A stretch of DNA of 38,394 nucleotides from Lachnospiraceae bacterium (GTDB taxonomy: Bacteria; Bacillota_A; Clostridia; Lachnospirales; Lachnospiraceae), in assembly GCA_017464645.1 (NCBI GenBank), contig JAFTZF010000015.1, positions 1 through 38,394 on the forward strand. The letters run 5' to 3'. Shown here piece by piece: positions 8,704 through 16,925 of the stretch. Below the pieces are notes generated by a model. That model was not told where the DNA came from and made no database searches. It worked only from the letters and a program-made list of their open reading frames with translations. Made by a program: the position numbers and the translations under genes. Positions within the stretch are counted from its first letter, which is position 1. Each line of letters opens with the position of its first letter.

Positions 8704-8967
8704 TTATTCGCCAAGTCCCTTCTCAATAGCACTCACCAATGTCTGCAGGGCCACCTCTTCGTCCGGGCCATTACAGATAAGCTCAATCTCATCACCGGAT
8801 TTGACGCACGCCCCAAGTACACTCAAGACACTCTTTGCATTTGCAGTTACATTCCCAAATGTAAATGTGATCTGGGATTTAAACTGCATGGCTGTCTTGC
8901 ATAAAACTCCTGCCGGACGCAAGTGCAAACCTGTGGGGTTCTGAATCACTATCTTTTTGCTTACCAT
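8704..8967 (-). CDS. HPr family phosphocarrier protein
   Basis: Small phosphocarrier of the sugar phosphotransferase system or a regulatory paralogue. The 87-residue protein has the active-site histidine at 15 (NPTGLHLRPAG) and serine 46 in NAKSVLSVLGA, the position phosphorylated by HPr kinase in Firmicutes. This suggests it can take part in catabolite regulation. ATG at 8967 follows GGGAGG by seven bases and puts histidine at the standard position; a longer reading from 8982 would add five residues. No enzyme I gene is adjacent. It follows cdaR closely, so it probably shares the cyclic di-AMP operon. Confidence 0.93.
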   Translation of the reverse strand: MVSKKIVIQNPTGLHLRPAGVLCKTAMQFKSQITFTFGNVTANAKSVLSVLGACVKSGDEIELICNGPDEEVALQTLVSAIEKGLGE

Positions 8968-9021
8968 AGGAAAACCTCCCATTCTATTTCTTGTTATCCC
9001 TATTCGTATTGAGATGTCTGC

Positions 9022-10275
9022 TTAGCTGCTTGCCTTCTGCAGCTCACATGAAATCTCTACCTTGCCATCTGTAACAAACTGCTCCGGTACAGATATCTTC
9101 AATGTCTTTTTATAAGTACCTGCCTTTGACATGGAGTAAGCATTCAAAGTTACCTCTATCTCCTCCGGTTTCAAGGCATCCAGATCCGATACATATCCGG
9201 TCACAGGGACAGCAACTGTCTCCTGCTTTCCAAAGGAAACGCTATAGCCTTTGGCCACATTCGTAACCTTTATATTCTCAACAGGAACTTCTATCTCTCT
9301 GGTCTCTTTGCCTTCGATCACTACCGTCACTGCAACCATCTTATCAGCTTCATCCACCAGACGAATGCCCTCCGGCAGATAAGAAGTCAAATCCAGCTCC
9401 AGTTCTGTAGTCTGACTTAAACCTTCAATATTCACTGCTTCATCGGGAATCCGAATATTGGTCAGCACCTTCAGATTATCTGCCGCTCCTGCGATCTCAA
9501 TCTTTTCCGGATTGAAATTGATGCCTACAAACCGATAATTCTTAGCCGGTGTTCCGGACACTCCCATCTTCAAAGGCACTTCTTTTATCTTAAACATGGT
9601 AATCTTTACTGTCATACCGCCGGACTTGCCATTGTATGTCAGATTCGTACTATCCAGGATCTCTCCGTCATTTCCCACTACCTTCAGGCTGCTGACTACA
9701 GTATCGTCTCCTGTTCGTCCCGTTACATCCACTTCTGCCTCAAAGCGTTTGATCTTTGCAACCAGAGAAGCCGGGCCTGTAACAGAAAGCACTCGCTGAC
9801 TGGGCACCATATCTCCTACCACATAACCGGTTCCGGGAGTTCCCTTCTGTTTTACAACCACATTAAAAGTCTCCGTGGCAGCATCTTCAATGCTGACCTT
9901 CACATTATTGCGGCTCTTGGTAATATCAGACGGCTCTACCTCCCGATTGGTACAGGTCACATTGATCGCTACCAGATTATCAAACTGAATGTCCTTTTCC
10001 ATGTCTGCCGTAGCAACGAAATCCGCATTGGTCAGATCCTTGTGTACGGACCGCTTTGCTCTTACTGACAGGGAAATCACATTACTCTCATCTACGATTT
10101 TATATACCTTCTCACGGCTGGTAATGGCATTTTCATTTACCATAGTAACCTTGATACCGGAATAAGTCTCCGTGGTTATGGGATCATCCACATTTACTAC
10201 CACCAGCCAAAGCAGTACTGCTGCTACTACAGAAAGGATCTTTAAGCTAAAATTATTCATCAGCTTTTCTTTCAT
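9022..10275 (-). CDS. cdaR: CdaR, YbbR-domain regulator of diadenylate cyclase
   Basis: Membrane-anchored extracellular protein that modulates the diadenylate cyclase CdaA. The 417-residue protein has one N-terminal anchor (about residues 9-28) right after a short basic cytoplasmic stretch, followed by repeated beta-rich YbbR domains to the end. The recurring strand patterns near residues 30-110, 120-200, 210-290 and 300-400 fit three to four repeats. ATG at 10275 follows GAGGT and lies 23 bases inside the end of cdaA, a common coupling of these two genes. An ORF reading from 10365 would lie within cdaA and is not supported. Confidence 0.9.
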   Translation of the reverse strand: MKEKLMNNFSLKILSVVAAVLLWLVVVNVDDPITTETYSGIKVTMVNENAITSREKVYKIVDESNVISLSVRAKRSVHKDLTNADFVATADMEKDIQFDNLVAINVTCTNREVEPSDITKSRNNVKVSIEDAATETFNVVVKQKGTPGTGYVVGDMVPSQRVLSVTGPASLVAKIKRFEAEVDVTGRTGDDTVVSSLKVVGNDGEILDSTNLTYNGKSGGMTVKITMFKIKEVPLKMGVSGTPAKNYRFVGINFNPEKIEIAGAADNLKVLTNIRIPDEAVNIEGLSQTTELELDLTSYLPEGIRLVDEADKMVAVTVVIEGKETREIEVPVENIKVTNVAKGYSVSFGKQETVAVPVTGYVSDLDALKPEEIEVTLNAYSMSKAGTYKKTLKISVPEQFVTDGKVEISCELQKASS

Positions 10276-11131
10276 TCTTACCTCTTCCTTTCCATAATCT
10301 GAACTTTTTGGTGTCCTGCGTCTTATCCTGCAGAATCTGCAGATGTTCCCGCAGCTGCTGCTCATTTATATTTCGGAACAGCTGCCCCTCGAAAGCAACG
10401 GATACATAACCGGTCTCCTCAGATACCACGATGGTAAGAGAATCCGACACCTCACTGATACCCACTGCTGCCCGGTGTCTGGTTCCCAGCTCTTTGTTCA
10501 GATACAGATTATCCGACAAGGGCAGATAACAGGTGGCGGAAACGATCCGGTTTTTCCGAATCAGAACTGCTCCATCGTGCAGAGGTGTATTATGTTCAAA
10601 AATATTGATCAAAAGCTGACTGGACAGCACGGAATCCAGAGCGATCCCTGTGCGCTCGTAATCGCCCAGCGGCATGTTCCGCTCGATTACCATCAGGGCT
10701 CCCGTCTTTGCCTTTCCCATCTCAAAAGATGCCTTCACGATCTCATTGATGGTCCGATCGGAAAAACCGATTTCCACATCCTTGGAATTGTCAAAGCCGA
10801 ACATGGAACTCAGGATGTTTTGCTGGCCCAGCATCTCCAGAGCTCTTCGCAGCTCCGGCTGGAACACGATGACCAGAACGGTAATACCAATGCTGAACAC
10901 ATTCTTAAACACCCATAAGATGGTGTTCATCTCAAAAATCCAGGCCACAAATACAAAGGCCCCCATCACCGCAAATCCTTTTAGCAAGATCCAGGTTCTG
11001 GTCTTTTTGATCCAGATGATCACCTGATAGATCAAAAAGGAAAGGATGACAATCTCCACAATATCAACGATTGAGATTTTCGGAATAGAATCCAGGCTTA
11101 TATATTGCTGGATAAAATTTCTGATATTCAT
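10253..11131 (-). CDS. cdaA: Diadenylate cyclase CdaA (DisA_N domain)
   Basis: Makes cyclic di-AMP from two ATP; in Firmicutes this messenger controls potassium and osmolyte balance and cell-wall stability. The 292-residue protein has three N-terminal membrane segments (about 22-40, 50-66, 75-92) followed by the cyclase domain. The catalytic DGA motif is at residues 186-188 and RHR at 218-220. ATG at 11131 is preceded by AAAGGA at eight bases and matches the usual family start; two upstream ATGs add only seven residues. The cdaA-cdaR order is the classic Firmicute arrangement, but glmM, its usual partner, does not follow here. Confidence 0.95.
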   Translation of the reverse strand: MNIRNFIQQYISLDSIPKISIVDIVEIVILSFLIYQVIIWIKKTRTWILLKGFAVMGAFVFVAWIFEMNTILWVFKNVFSIGITVLVIVFQPELRRALEMLGQQNILSSMFGFDNSKDVEIGFSDRTINEIVKASFEMGKAKTGALMVIERNMPLGDYERTGIALDSVLSSQLLINIFEHNTPLHDGAVLIRKNRIVSATCYLPLSDNLYLNKELGTRHRAAVGISEVSDSLTIVVSEETGYVSVAFEGQLFRNINEQQLREHLQILQDKTQDTKKFRLWKGRGKNERKADE

Positions 11132-11158
11132 TGGCTGCATCCTTTCTATCATTGTTTT

Positions 11159-12142
11159 CTAATTTCTTGTATTTCCTTTGCTGTGACCATTGCTCCTGCG
11201 TCCGGGCGGGTTCTTTCTCTGCGCGTTGATCTTCTTTACCTTCTTGTCCGAAACCGCAATGGTAATCTTGGGCACAGCCTTCACATAGTAATAATATTCA
11301 TCATCTTCAAACTGCACATATTCCGTTCGGGAATAGTCCACACTGAACAGGAAGAACTCCAGCACCAGGGCAATTCCGATGGAGATCAGGCTTCCCATGA
11401 ACAGCGGCATCAGCTTGATGGGAATATCCATGATCATGCTGCCTACCAGGATAATCAGGAAATCCGCAAGGGCTCCCACAACAATGGCTGTCTGCCATGC
11501 ATAGTCCATGGACATCCTTCGAATAAGGTAAACCAGACAAAGTGTCAATGCAAAAGCTGCGATGATCAGCAGCATCTCTTTGTTATTGATCACGCCGTCC
11601 ACCAGAGATGTGAGCTTCTGCTGCACGTTTGTCGCCTCTGACTCACCCAGCATCATGGTATTCGACTTCATGTAATGAAGCAGATAATAGACCACCGTGC
11701 CACAGGCTACCGGGATAGCAGCAACCGGCTTCCCAATCAGTCCCATCGTCAGAGGAAGCGCATAGGGAATCTTAAAAGCAAACGCCAGGGGCGCTGCCGC
11801 CAGCAGATATCCGTACTCCGGAGCCAGCCGGAAATACAGCAGCAGCATGACCAGAAGCAATACGGCTGCAACGGCAAATACCTCCAGAGACAGAGCGTAT
11901 GCATGAGCCAGAACCAGCCCTGTACCAAACAGCACAATGGCATTTACCGGCAAAAAAGAGCAGACCAGCGCAAGCACAAACGCAATAACAGGACTTTTCA
12001 GGCGGGTCATAAACCCCACGTTTGTATTGATCATGAGAAAAGCTACCAGCGCAAGCACAAACTTTACCAATGATATTACATAAATATCAAATTTAGCATA
12101 AAATAATTTTAATTTTTCCTTAAATTCCAGTAAACTCTTCAT
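11159..12142 (-). CDS. Unidentified multi-pass membrane protein upstream of cdaA
   Basis: I do not recognise a characterised family. The protein (327 residues from ATG at 12142) has eight to ten hydrophobic segments between about residues 18 and 260, then a basic cytoplasmic tail rich in lysine, arginine and asparagine. A notable acidic-aromatic stretch (FEDDEYYYYVKAVPK) precedes the tail. It overlaps the preceding small membrane protein by 23 bases and ends 27 bases before cdaA, so it is in the cyclic di-AMP operon. Possible roles include transport or scaffolding for CdaA, but this is only positional inference. A longer start at 12199 is possible but has a poorer ribosome site. Confidence 0.8.
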   Translation of the reverse strand: MKSLLEFKEKLKLFYAKFDIYVISLVKFVLALVAFLMINTNVGFMTRLKSPVIAFVLALVCSFLPVNAIVLFGTGLVLAHAYALSLEVFAVAAVLLLVMLLLYFRLAPEYGYLLAAAPLAFAFKIPYALPLTMGLIGKPVAAIPVACGTVVYYLLHYMKSNTMMLGESEATNVQQKLTSLVDGVINNKEMLLIIAAFALTLCLVYLIRRMSMDYAWQTAIVVGALADFLIILVGSMIMDIPIKLMPLFMGSLISIGIALVLEFFLFSVDYSRTEYVQFEDDEYYYYVKAVPKITIAVSDKKVKKINAQRKNPPGRRSNGHSKGNTRN

Positions 12143-12575
12143 CCTGCCAGATTCCTTCCGAGGTATGACTCTTGCTTCCTGTTTTTTCTTCCGCTTCATA
12201 ATAGCCGGAAATCTTTCTTAATATCCGATAGTAGTCGCCAAGGCTCCTTCTGCTGCTCTTATGCTTCTTGCCATAATAAAGATAGGCAATTACCAGATAC
12301 GCAATCAGGCCGGTCACATAAATCACAACCAAACCAATGATAAACGTAGGCAGATCCATCTTGTGGATATTTTCCATCAGGTATTCCATGTTGTAAACTG
12401 CCCAGAGACCTGCACACAGCAAATAAGCCAGTGTGTAGTAGATCCAGCTCCAGATAAGGTTCTTACTGATATAATCTTCCCGGAAATATTCATTGACGGA
12501 AAGAGCCTCTTTTCCCCCATGGGACTCATAGGCTGCCGCCTTTGTCATCAGCTTCACTTTCTCTTCGTTTAACAT
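12120..12575 (-). CDS. Small unidentified protein with two membrane segments
   Basis: No characterised family recognised. The 151-residue protein has a charged N-terminal third, then two hydrophobic segments at about 45-65 and 80-103, followed by a basic, tyrosine-rich tail (YYGKKHKSSRR and DYYRILRK). ATG at 12575 follows AAGGAG by six bases. It lies directly after comF and overlaps the next membrane protein by 23 bases, so translation of the pair is probably coupled. Together they may form one membrane complex in the cyclic di-AMP operon, which is inference from position only. Confidence 0.75.
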   Translation of the reverse strand: MLNEEKVKLMTKAAAYESHGGKEALSVNEYFREDYISKNLIWSWIYYTLAYLLCAGLWAVYNMEYLMENIHKMDLPTFIIGLVVIYVTGLIAYLVIAYLYYGKKHKSSRRSLGDYYRILRKISGYYEAEEKTGSKSHTSEGIWQDEEFTGI

Positions 12576-12608
12576 AGGCCACTCCTTTATCTTTTGAGTA
12601 TACCACAT

Positions 12609-13343
12609 TTAACGGCTGCTTCCAATACTTATACACAAAAAATACACCTTTTTGGCTCCTTTTTCTTTCAAAAGGCTCGCCGCAGCATCTATGGTGCTGC
12701 CTGTGGTATAAATATCGTCAATCAGAAGAATTCTCTTATATTTTACAGTATTTCCCTGAATTTTAAAAGCAGTTTTCATATTTTCCCTGCGCTGCCGGTC
12801 GCTCAGTTCCTTTTGCGGCAGGGTTTTTTGTACTCTTTTTAAGAGCCGGGTATCTACAGGAATGTCCAGCAACTGTGAAAGTTCCCGGGCCAGCAGCTCT
12901 GCCTGATTGTATCCCCGACGCCTCTTTCTGCCCCGGTGCAAAGGAATGGGTACGAGCACCTCCGGCTGCCAGCGGGCAATCTGCCCGGTAAAAGCCTGTG
13001 CCATCTCCTGTGCAAAAAACGCTTTGTATTCCCTGCGGCCTTTGTATTTAAAAGCTGCGATGGATGCCCGCATACAGTCATCATAGCGGAACAGGGCCCT
13101 TCCCCTGTCATAGGCATGCACCTTTCTCAGACAATCCGGACAATATTCCCGGCTGTCCCGGCCCAGCTCCTTTCCGCACTTCAGGCAGAAATGTTCTCCG
13201 ATCCGCACCGGGCGGTGCCGGCATGCTCTGCACACCAGTCCCTCATTCAGTGGAACCGCATCATGACATACCGGGCATCTGGGCGGATAAATAAGACTCA
13301 ATGGTCTTTGCAAGACCCGAATAACGTCTTTGCTCGTTTTCAT
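12609..13343 (-). CDS. comF: ComF family protein (amidophosphoribosyltransferase-like, competence)
   Basis: ComFC-type protein linked to DNA uptake and processing of single-stranded DNA in Firmicutes. The 244-residue protein has two zinc-ribbon pairs: Cys23/26/38/41 and Cys53/56/68/71. Its C-terminal phosphoribosyltransferase domain carries the PRPP-binding loop IDDIYTTGST at 208-217. The first 27 codons overlap the end of recD2 in another frame (83 bases). No ATG lies between this overlap and the zinc ribbon, so the overlap looks real. The ribosome site before ATG 13343 is weak (GGTGA), consistent with coupling to recD2. ComFA and late competence pilus genes are not in the window. Confidence 0.88.
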   Translation of the reverse strand: MKTSKDVIRVLQRPLSLIYPPRCPVCHDAVPLNEGLVCRACRHRPVRIGEHFCLKCGKELGRDSREYCPDCLRKVHAYDRGRALFRYDDCMRASIAAFKYKGRREYKAFFAQEMAQAFTGQIARWQPEVLVPIPLHRGRKRRRGYNQAELLARELSQLLDIPVDTRLLKRVQKTLPQKELSDRQRRENMKTAFKIQGNTVKYKRILLIDDIYTTGSTIDAAASLLKEKGAKKVYFLCISIGSSR

Positions 13344-15531
13344 TCTTCACCATATTTTGAAAAACCTCGGCGCTTCCCACCAGGCTCACGCAGGATCTGG
13401 CTCTGGTAACCGCCGTATAAAGGAGGTTTCGATTCATCAGCATCCGCGGGCCTCCCAAAAGGGGGATCACCACTGCAGGATATTCGCTTCCCTGAGACTT
13501 GTGAATGGTGATGGCATAGGCCAGCTCCAGCTCATCCAGCTGCTTAAAATCATAGCTGACCAGGCGACCCTCCTCGAATTCCACCAGCACGGTTTCCGCA
13601 AAGGAATTGATCTGGCGGATCAGTCCCATATCACCGTTAAACACACCCATGCCCTTGTCCACCGTCAGACCGTAACGGTTGCGAACCTCCCATTCCAGCT
13701 GATAGTTGTTGCGGATCTGCATGACCTTGTCCCCTTCCCGGAACAGGTGCTGGCCAGATTCTTTTTCTGCTTTATCAGAAGCCGCAGGATTTAAATACTC
13801 CTGCAGCACTGTATTTAACTGTTCCACACCCAGGGCACCTTTGCGCATGGGCGTCAGTACCTGGATGTCAAAAGGCTGGGCCTGCACATATTTGGGCAGC
13901 TTTTCCTGCACCAATGCCAGCACTACCCGGGCTACCACCATGGGGTCCTGCCGCTCCAGGAAAAAGAAATCCCTGCTCTTGTTATCCAGCCGCACTTCTT
14001 CGCCCCGGTTGATCTTGTGGGCATTGACAATGATATCGCTCTGGGCCGCCTGCCGGAAAATCCGGCTTAAGCGCACCACAGGGAATGCTCCCGAGGCGAT
14101 CATGTCCCGCAGCACATTTCCCGGACCCACGCTGGGCAGCTGGTTCACATCTCCCACCAGGATCAGCCGGGTTCCCGGAATGACAGCCTTCAAAAGTGCA
14201 TGCATCAGGTAAATATCCACCATGGACATCTCATCAATGATGATGGCGTCCGCCTCCAGAGGATTGTCCTCATCCCTGGCAAACACTGCCCGATTGCTGC
14301 TCTGCTCCGGGCCGCCGGAAAGCTCCAGCATCCGATGAATGGTCCTGGCCTCATAGCCGGTGGCCTCCGTCATCCGTCTGGCCGCCCGCCCCGTGGGCGC
14401 CGCCAATAAGACCTCCATGTTCTCTTCTTCAAAATATTGGATAATGGTATTAATTGTCGTGGTTTTTCCGGTTCCGGGGCCGCCTGTCACGATCAGCAGG
14501 CCGTTTTGCACTGCCTCCATGACAGCCTGACGCTGCTCCTCCTCCAAATGAATATCCGACTGTTCCTCAATCCGGCGCAGGCGCTTCTCCACCCCTTCTG
14601 CCTTTACCTTCAAAGGCTGGTTTAAGCTGCAGAGCATGGCTGCCACACTCAGCTCCGTATGATAACACCCTGCTGCATAAAAGAAAGGTGTTTCCTCAGG
14701 CTCATCCTCCCGAAGTCCCGTATAAAAGGGATTGGGAAGCATGCGCTGGACCAGCCTGCGTTCCATATAGAGATCCGTCATATGCTTTTCCACAGTCTCA
14801 GAGGGCACCTGCAGCAAGTCCCTGGTAATGGTCAGCAGCTTCTCCTGGGGAAGGCAGGTGTGCCCCTCTCCCATAGCCTGCTGCAGCACATAGAGAACCC
14901 CGCTGCGCACCCGGTAATCCGAGTCTTTATGAATCCCCACCCGCTGGGCGATCTCGTCTGCGGTGCGAAATCCCACGCCCTCAATATCGTCCGCCAGCTG
15001 ATAAGGATTTTTCTTGATCTTTTCATAAATGGCCTGTCCGTATCTCTGGTAAATCTTTACCGCCAGGCTGGTGGCAATCCCGTACTGCTGCAAAAACAGC
15101 ATGGCCTGATGCAGTTCCCGCTTCTCCTCCATCTGGACTGCGATCTCCCGGGCCTTCTTCTCACTGATGCCCTTGACCTCCGCCAGCCGCTCAGGCTCCT
15201 CCTCAATAATGCGGAAGGTGTCGTCCTTGAACCGCCGCACAATGCGGGCCGCCAGCGCCAGGCCTACGCCCTTGATGGCTCCGCTTCCCAGGTATCGCTC
15301 CATAGCCAGGGCATCCTTGGGCGCCCGGCTTTCAAAACTCTCCACCTGGAACTGCTCGCCGTACATGGCATGCACCTTATATTCGCCGGTCAGTTCCAGA
15401 TATTCGCCCTCACTGAGGGAAGAAAAGGTCCCCACGCAGGTAATCTCATCCTCGCCGCTCATAAGGACGAACACGGTATATCCATTTTCACTATGATAAA
15501 TTATGTGTTCTATGTAACCTTCCAGCTTCAT
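13261..15531 (-). CDS. recD2: RecD2-type DNA helicase
   Basis: ATP-dependent 5'-3' helicase of the RecD2/YrrC group, acting in DNA repair without RecBC. The 756-residue protein has an N-terminal OB-like region (about 1-70), helix-hairpin-helix repeats (for example GSGAIKGVG near 83-90 and IEGVGFRTADEIA near 183-195), Walker A GGPGTGKTTT at 350-359, Walker B DEMS at 433-436, and a C-terminal motif with THKSQG-like sequence (ITIHKSQGSEYP) and TAVTRAR. AGGAGA lies before the ATG. It is followed by comF with an 83-base overlap, pairing two DNA-processing genes. Confidence 0.94.
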   Translation of the reverse strand: MKLEGYIEHIIYHSENGYTVFVLMSGEDEITCVGTFSSLSEGEYLELTGEYKVHAMYGEQFQVESFESRAPKDALAMERYLGSGAIKGVGLALAARIVRRFKDDTFRIIEEEPERLAEVKGISEKKAREIAVQMEEKRELHQAMLFLQQYGIATSLAVKIYQRYGQAIYEKIKKNPYQLADDIEGVGFRTADEIAQRVGIHKDSDYRVRSGVLYVLQQAMGEGHTCLPQEKLLTITRDLLQVPSETVEKHMTDLYMERRLVQRMLPNPFYTGLREDEPEETPFFYAAGCYHTELSVAAMLCSLNQPLKVKAEGVEKRLRRIEEQSDIHLEEEQRQAVMEAVQNGLLIVTGGPGTGKTTTINTIIQYFEEENMEVLLAAPTGRAARRMTEATGYEARTIHRMLELSGGPEQSSNRAVFARDEDNPLEADAIIIDEMSMVDIYLMHALLKAVIPGTRLILVGDVNQLPSVGPGNVLRDMIASGAFPVVRLSRIFRQAAQSDIIVNAHKINRGEEVRLDNKSRDFFFLERQDPMVVARVVLALVQEKLPKYVQAQPFDIQVLTPMRKGALGVEQLNTVLQEYLNPAASDKAEKESGQHLFREGDKVMQIRNNYQLEWEVRNRYGLTVDKGMGVFNGDMGLIRQINSFAETVLVEFEEGRLVSYDFKQLDELELAYAITIHKSQGSEYPAVVIPLLGGPRMLMNRNLLYTAVTRARSCVSLVGSAEVFQNMVKNENEQRRYSGLAKTIESYLSAQMPGMS

Positions 15532-15704
15532 TCAAGTTCTCCTGCCCTGCTCTGCACACTTTCACACTAGGTTCCGGAAAAGCTCACCAAGTGTTCAATG
15601 CGTCAGCTACGGGCTTCCTTTCTACTCAACTTTGGCCGTGCGCACTTCGATTCCGCGCAAAAGGGCACGACGAATAAACCGCCATGCCCCTCATCTGTTT
15701 CTTT
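15532..15704. other. Gap between mreB and recD2 holding a hairpin repeat
   Basis: The gap contains the third copy of the hairpin repeat (15565-15593) and, further toward mreB, a short GC-rich inverted repeat (TGCGC and GCGCA around 15634-15655). A 22-codon minus-strand reading frame from 15682 has no family resemblance and is not called. No convincing terminator or promoter pair was found, so recD2 may be read from the mreB promoter. Confidence 0.5.
15565..15593. repeat. Hairpin repeat, copy 3 (29 nt, 13-nt loop)
   Basis: CACTaGGT pairs with ACCaAGTG, with one A-A mismatch (plus strand) at position five of the stem and a 13-base loop. It shares stem layout, loop length and flanking sequence (ACTTTC before, TCAATGC after) with the two copies at 38026-38055 and 38072-38100. 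The inner three stem pairs differ between copies yet remain complementary. Confidence 0.65.
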
Positions 15705-16709
15705 TTATTCAATATCCTTGTGTCCGGACATAAACTCCACGAACTTACCGGTACCGATCGCCACGCACTTCATGGAATCCTCTGCAGTCATGGTGTTGAT
15801 GCCTGTCTTTTCCTCCAGCAGTTCCTCCAGACCACGCAGCAGTGCGCCGCCGCCTGTAAGCACAATACCCCGGTCTGCAATATCTGCAGCCAGCTCAGGG
15901 GGAGTCTTCTCCAGCACGCTGTGTACAGTCTCTACGATCTGTAATGTAGTTTCCCGCAAGGCTTCCTGGGTATCCTCAGAAGTCACAGTTACAGTCTTGG
16001 GCAGACCTGTTACCAGGTTCCGTCCTCTTACCTCAATAGTATCCACCTCTGAACGGGGATAGCAGCTGCCTACTTTGATTTTAATATCCTCTGCTGTCCG
16101 CTCACCGATCAGCAGATTGTGTTTCTTTCTCATATAGCGGACAATGGCCTCATCAAAATCATCGCCTGCAATCTTTACAGAACTGCTCACAACAGTACCG
16201 CCCAGAGAAATAACAGCCACGTCTGTGGTGCCGCCGCCGATATCTACGATCATGTTTCCACAGGGTTTGGAAATATCGATACCTGCACCGATCGCTGCTG
16301 CAATGGGCTCCTCGATGATCATAACCGGATCTCTGGCTCCTGCCTGGTAAGCTGCATCTTCAACTGCCTTCTTCTCTACTTCAGTAACACCACTGGGTAC
16401 ACAGACAGCTACTCTGGGTTTACGCATGTGGCGTTTCCCCAAAGCCTTGTCGATGAAGTAACGAAGCATCTTCTCCGTTACGGTATAGTCAGAAATAACA
16501 CCCTGGCGCAGCGGACGCACTGCCACAATGTTGCCGGGAGTTCTTCCCAGCATCAGACGTGCCTCTTCTCCGATAGCCCGGATCTTGTTGGTGTCACGGT
16601 CAAAAGCCACCACTGACGGCTCTTTTAACACAACACCTTTTCCTCTTATATAAACCAGAACGCTGGCTGTTCCCAGGTCAATTCCAATATCAACCGAGTT
16701 CGTTAACAA
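15705..16709 (-). CDS. mreB: MreB/Mbl family rod-shape actin
   Basis: Bacterial actin that forms membrane-bound filaments and directs lateral cell-wall synthesis. The 334-residue protein has the actin phosphate-1 motif DIGIDLGTASV, the phosphate-2 motif IVDIGGGTTDVAVIS and the adenosine motif LTGGGALLRGL. Length and motifs are standard. The start is TTG at 16709, preceded by AAAGGGG; no ATG is available at the family start. The mreC and mreD genes do not follow, so this may be the Mbl-like or a stand-alone paralogue. Two promoters with good -10 boxes lie upstream. Confidence 0.93.
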   Translation of the reverse strand: MLTNSVDIGIDLGTASVLVYIRGKGVVLKEPSVVAFDRDTNKIRAIGEEARLMLGRTPGNIVAVRPLRQGVISDYTVTEKMLRYFIDKALGKRHMRKPRVAVCVPSGVTEVEKKAVEDAAYQAGARDPVMIIEEPIAAAIGAGIDISKPCGNMIVDIGGGTTDVAVISLGGTVVSSSVKIAGDDFDEAIVRYMRKKHNLLIGERTAEDIKIKVGSCYPRSEVDTIEVRGRNLVTGLPKTVTVTSEDTQEALRETTLQIVETVHSVLEKTPPELAADIADRGIVLTGGGALLRGLEELLEEKTGINTMTAEDSMKCVAIGTGKFVEFMSGHKDIE

Positions 16710-16760
16710 AGTTAAAACCCCTTTCCTCTATCATCTATATGAATTTCCATTTTTTTGGCA

Positions 16761-16789
16761 ATTATACGAGTACACCTTATTATAAACAA
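16761..16789 (-). promoter_or_regulatory. Promoter of mreB (proximal)
   Basis: On the minus strand TTGTTT and TATAAT are separated by exactly 17 bases. It lies about 50 bases before the TTG start of mreB. A second -10 (TATAAT at 16779-16784) overlaps its -35 and belongs to the distal promoter. Confidence 0.65.
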
Positions 16790-16807
16790 TTCTTTTGGTT
16801 TTGGAAA
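16779..16807 (-). promoter_or_regulatory. Promoter of mreB (distal, overlapping)
   Basis: On the minus strand TTTCCA (16802-16807) and TATAAT (16779-16784) are 17 bases apart. Its -10 shares bases with the -35 of the proximal promoter, so the two would compete or be used alternatively. Confidence 0.5.
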
Positions 16808-16877
16808 GAGTTTTTATAAAAAGATTTCTTAAAATTCTCGAAATATTTTCTGGCACCAAATCCGGTTTATTCCAGAC

Positions 16878-16914
16878 AAAAAGAGCCTTTGCAGGAATTT
16901 TTCCGCAAAAGCTC
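16878..16914 (-). terminator. Terminator after queT
   Basis: On the minus strand a stem of about 14 pairs (GAGCTTTTGCGGAA with TTCCTGCAAAGGCTC, one wobble and one bulge) around AAA is followed by TTTTTG. It lies 12 bases after the queT stop and separates queT from mreB. Confidence 0.85.
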
Positions 16915-16925
16915 CTTGGTGCTTT

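Noticed and set aside
14659..15570. Plus-strand frame of 303 codons opposite recD2
   Set aside because: Composition is that of a reversed coding strand, and recD2 motifs are on the minus strand.
15616..15682. 22-codon minus-strand frame between mreB and recD2
   Set aside because: No ribosome site and no family resemblance; it lies next to the repeat element and is probably non-coding.
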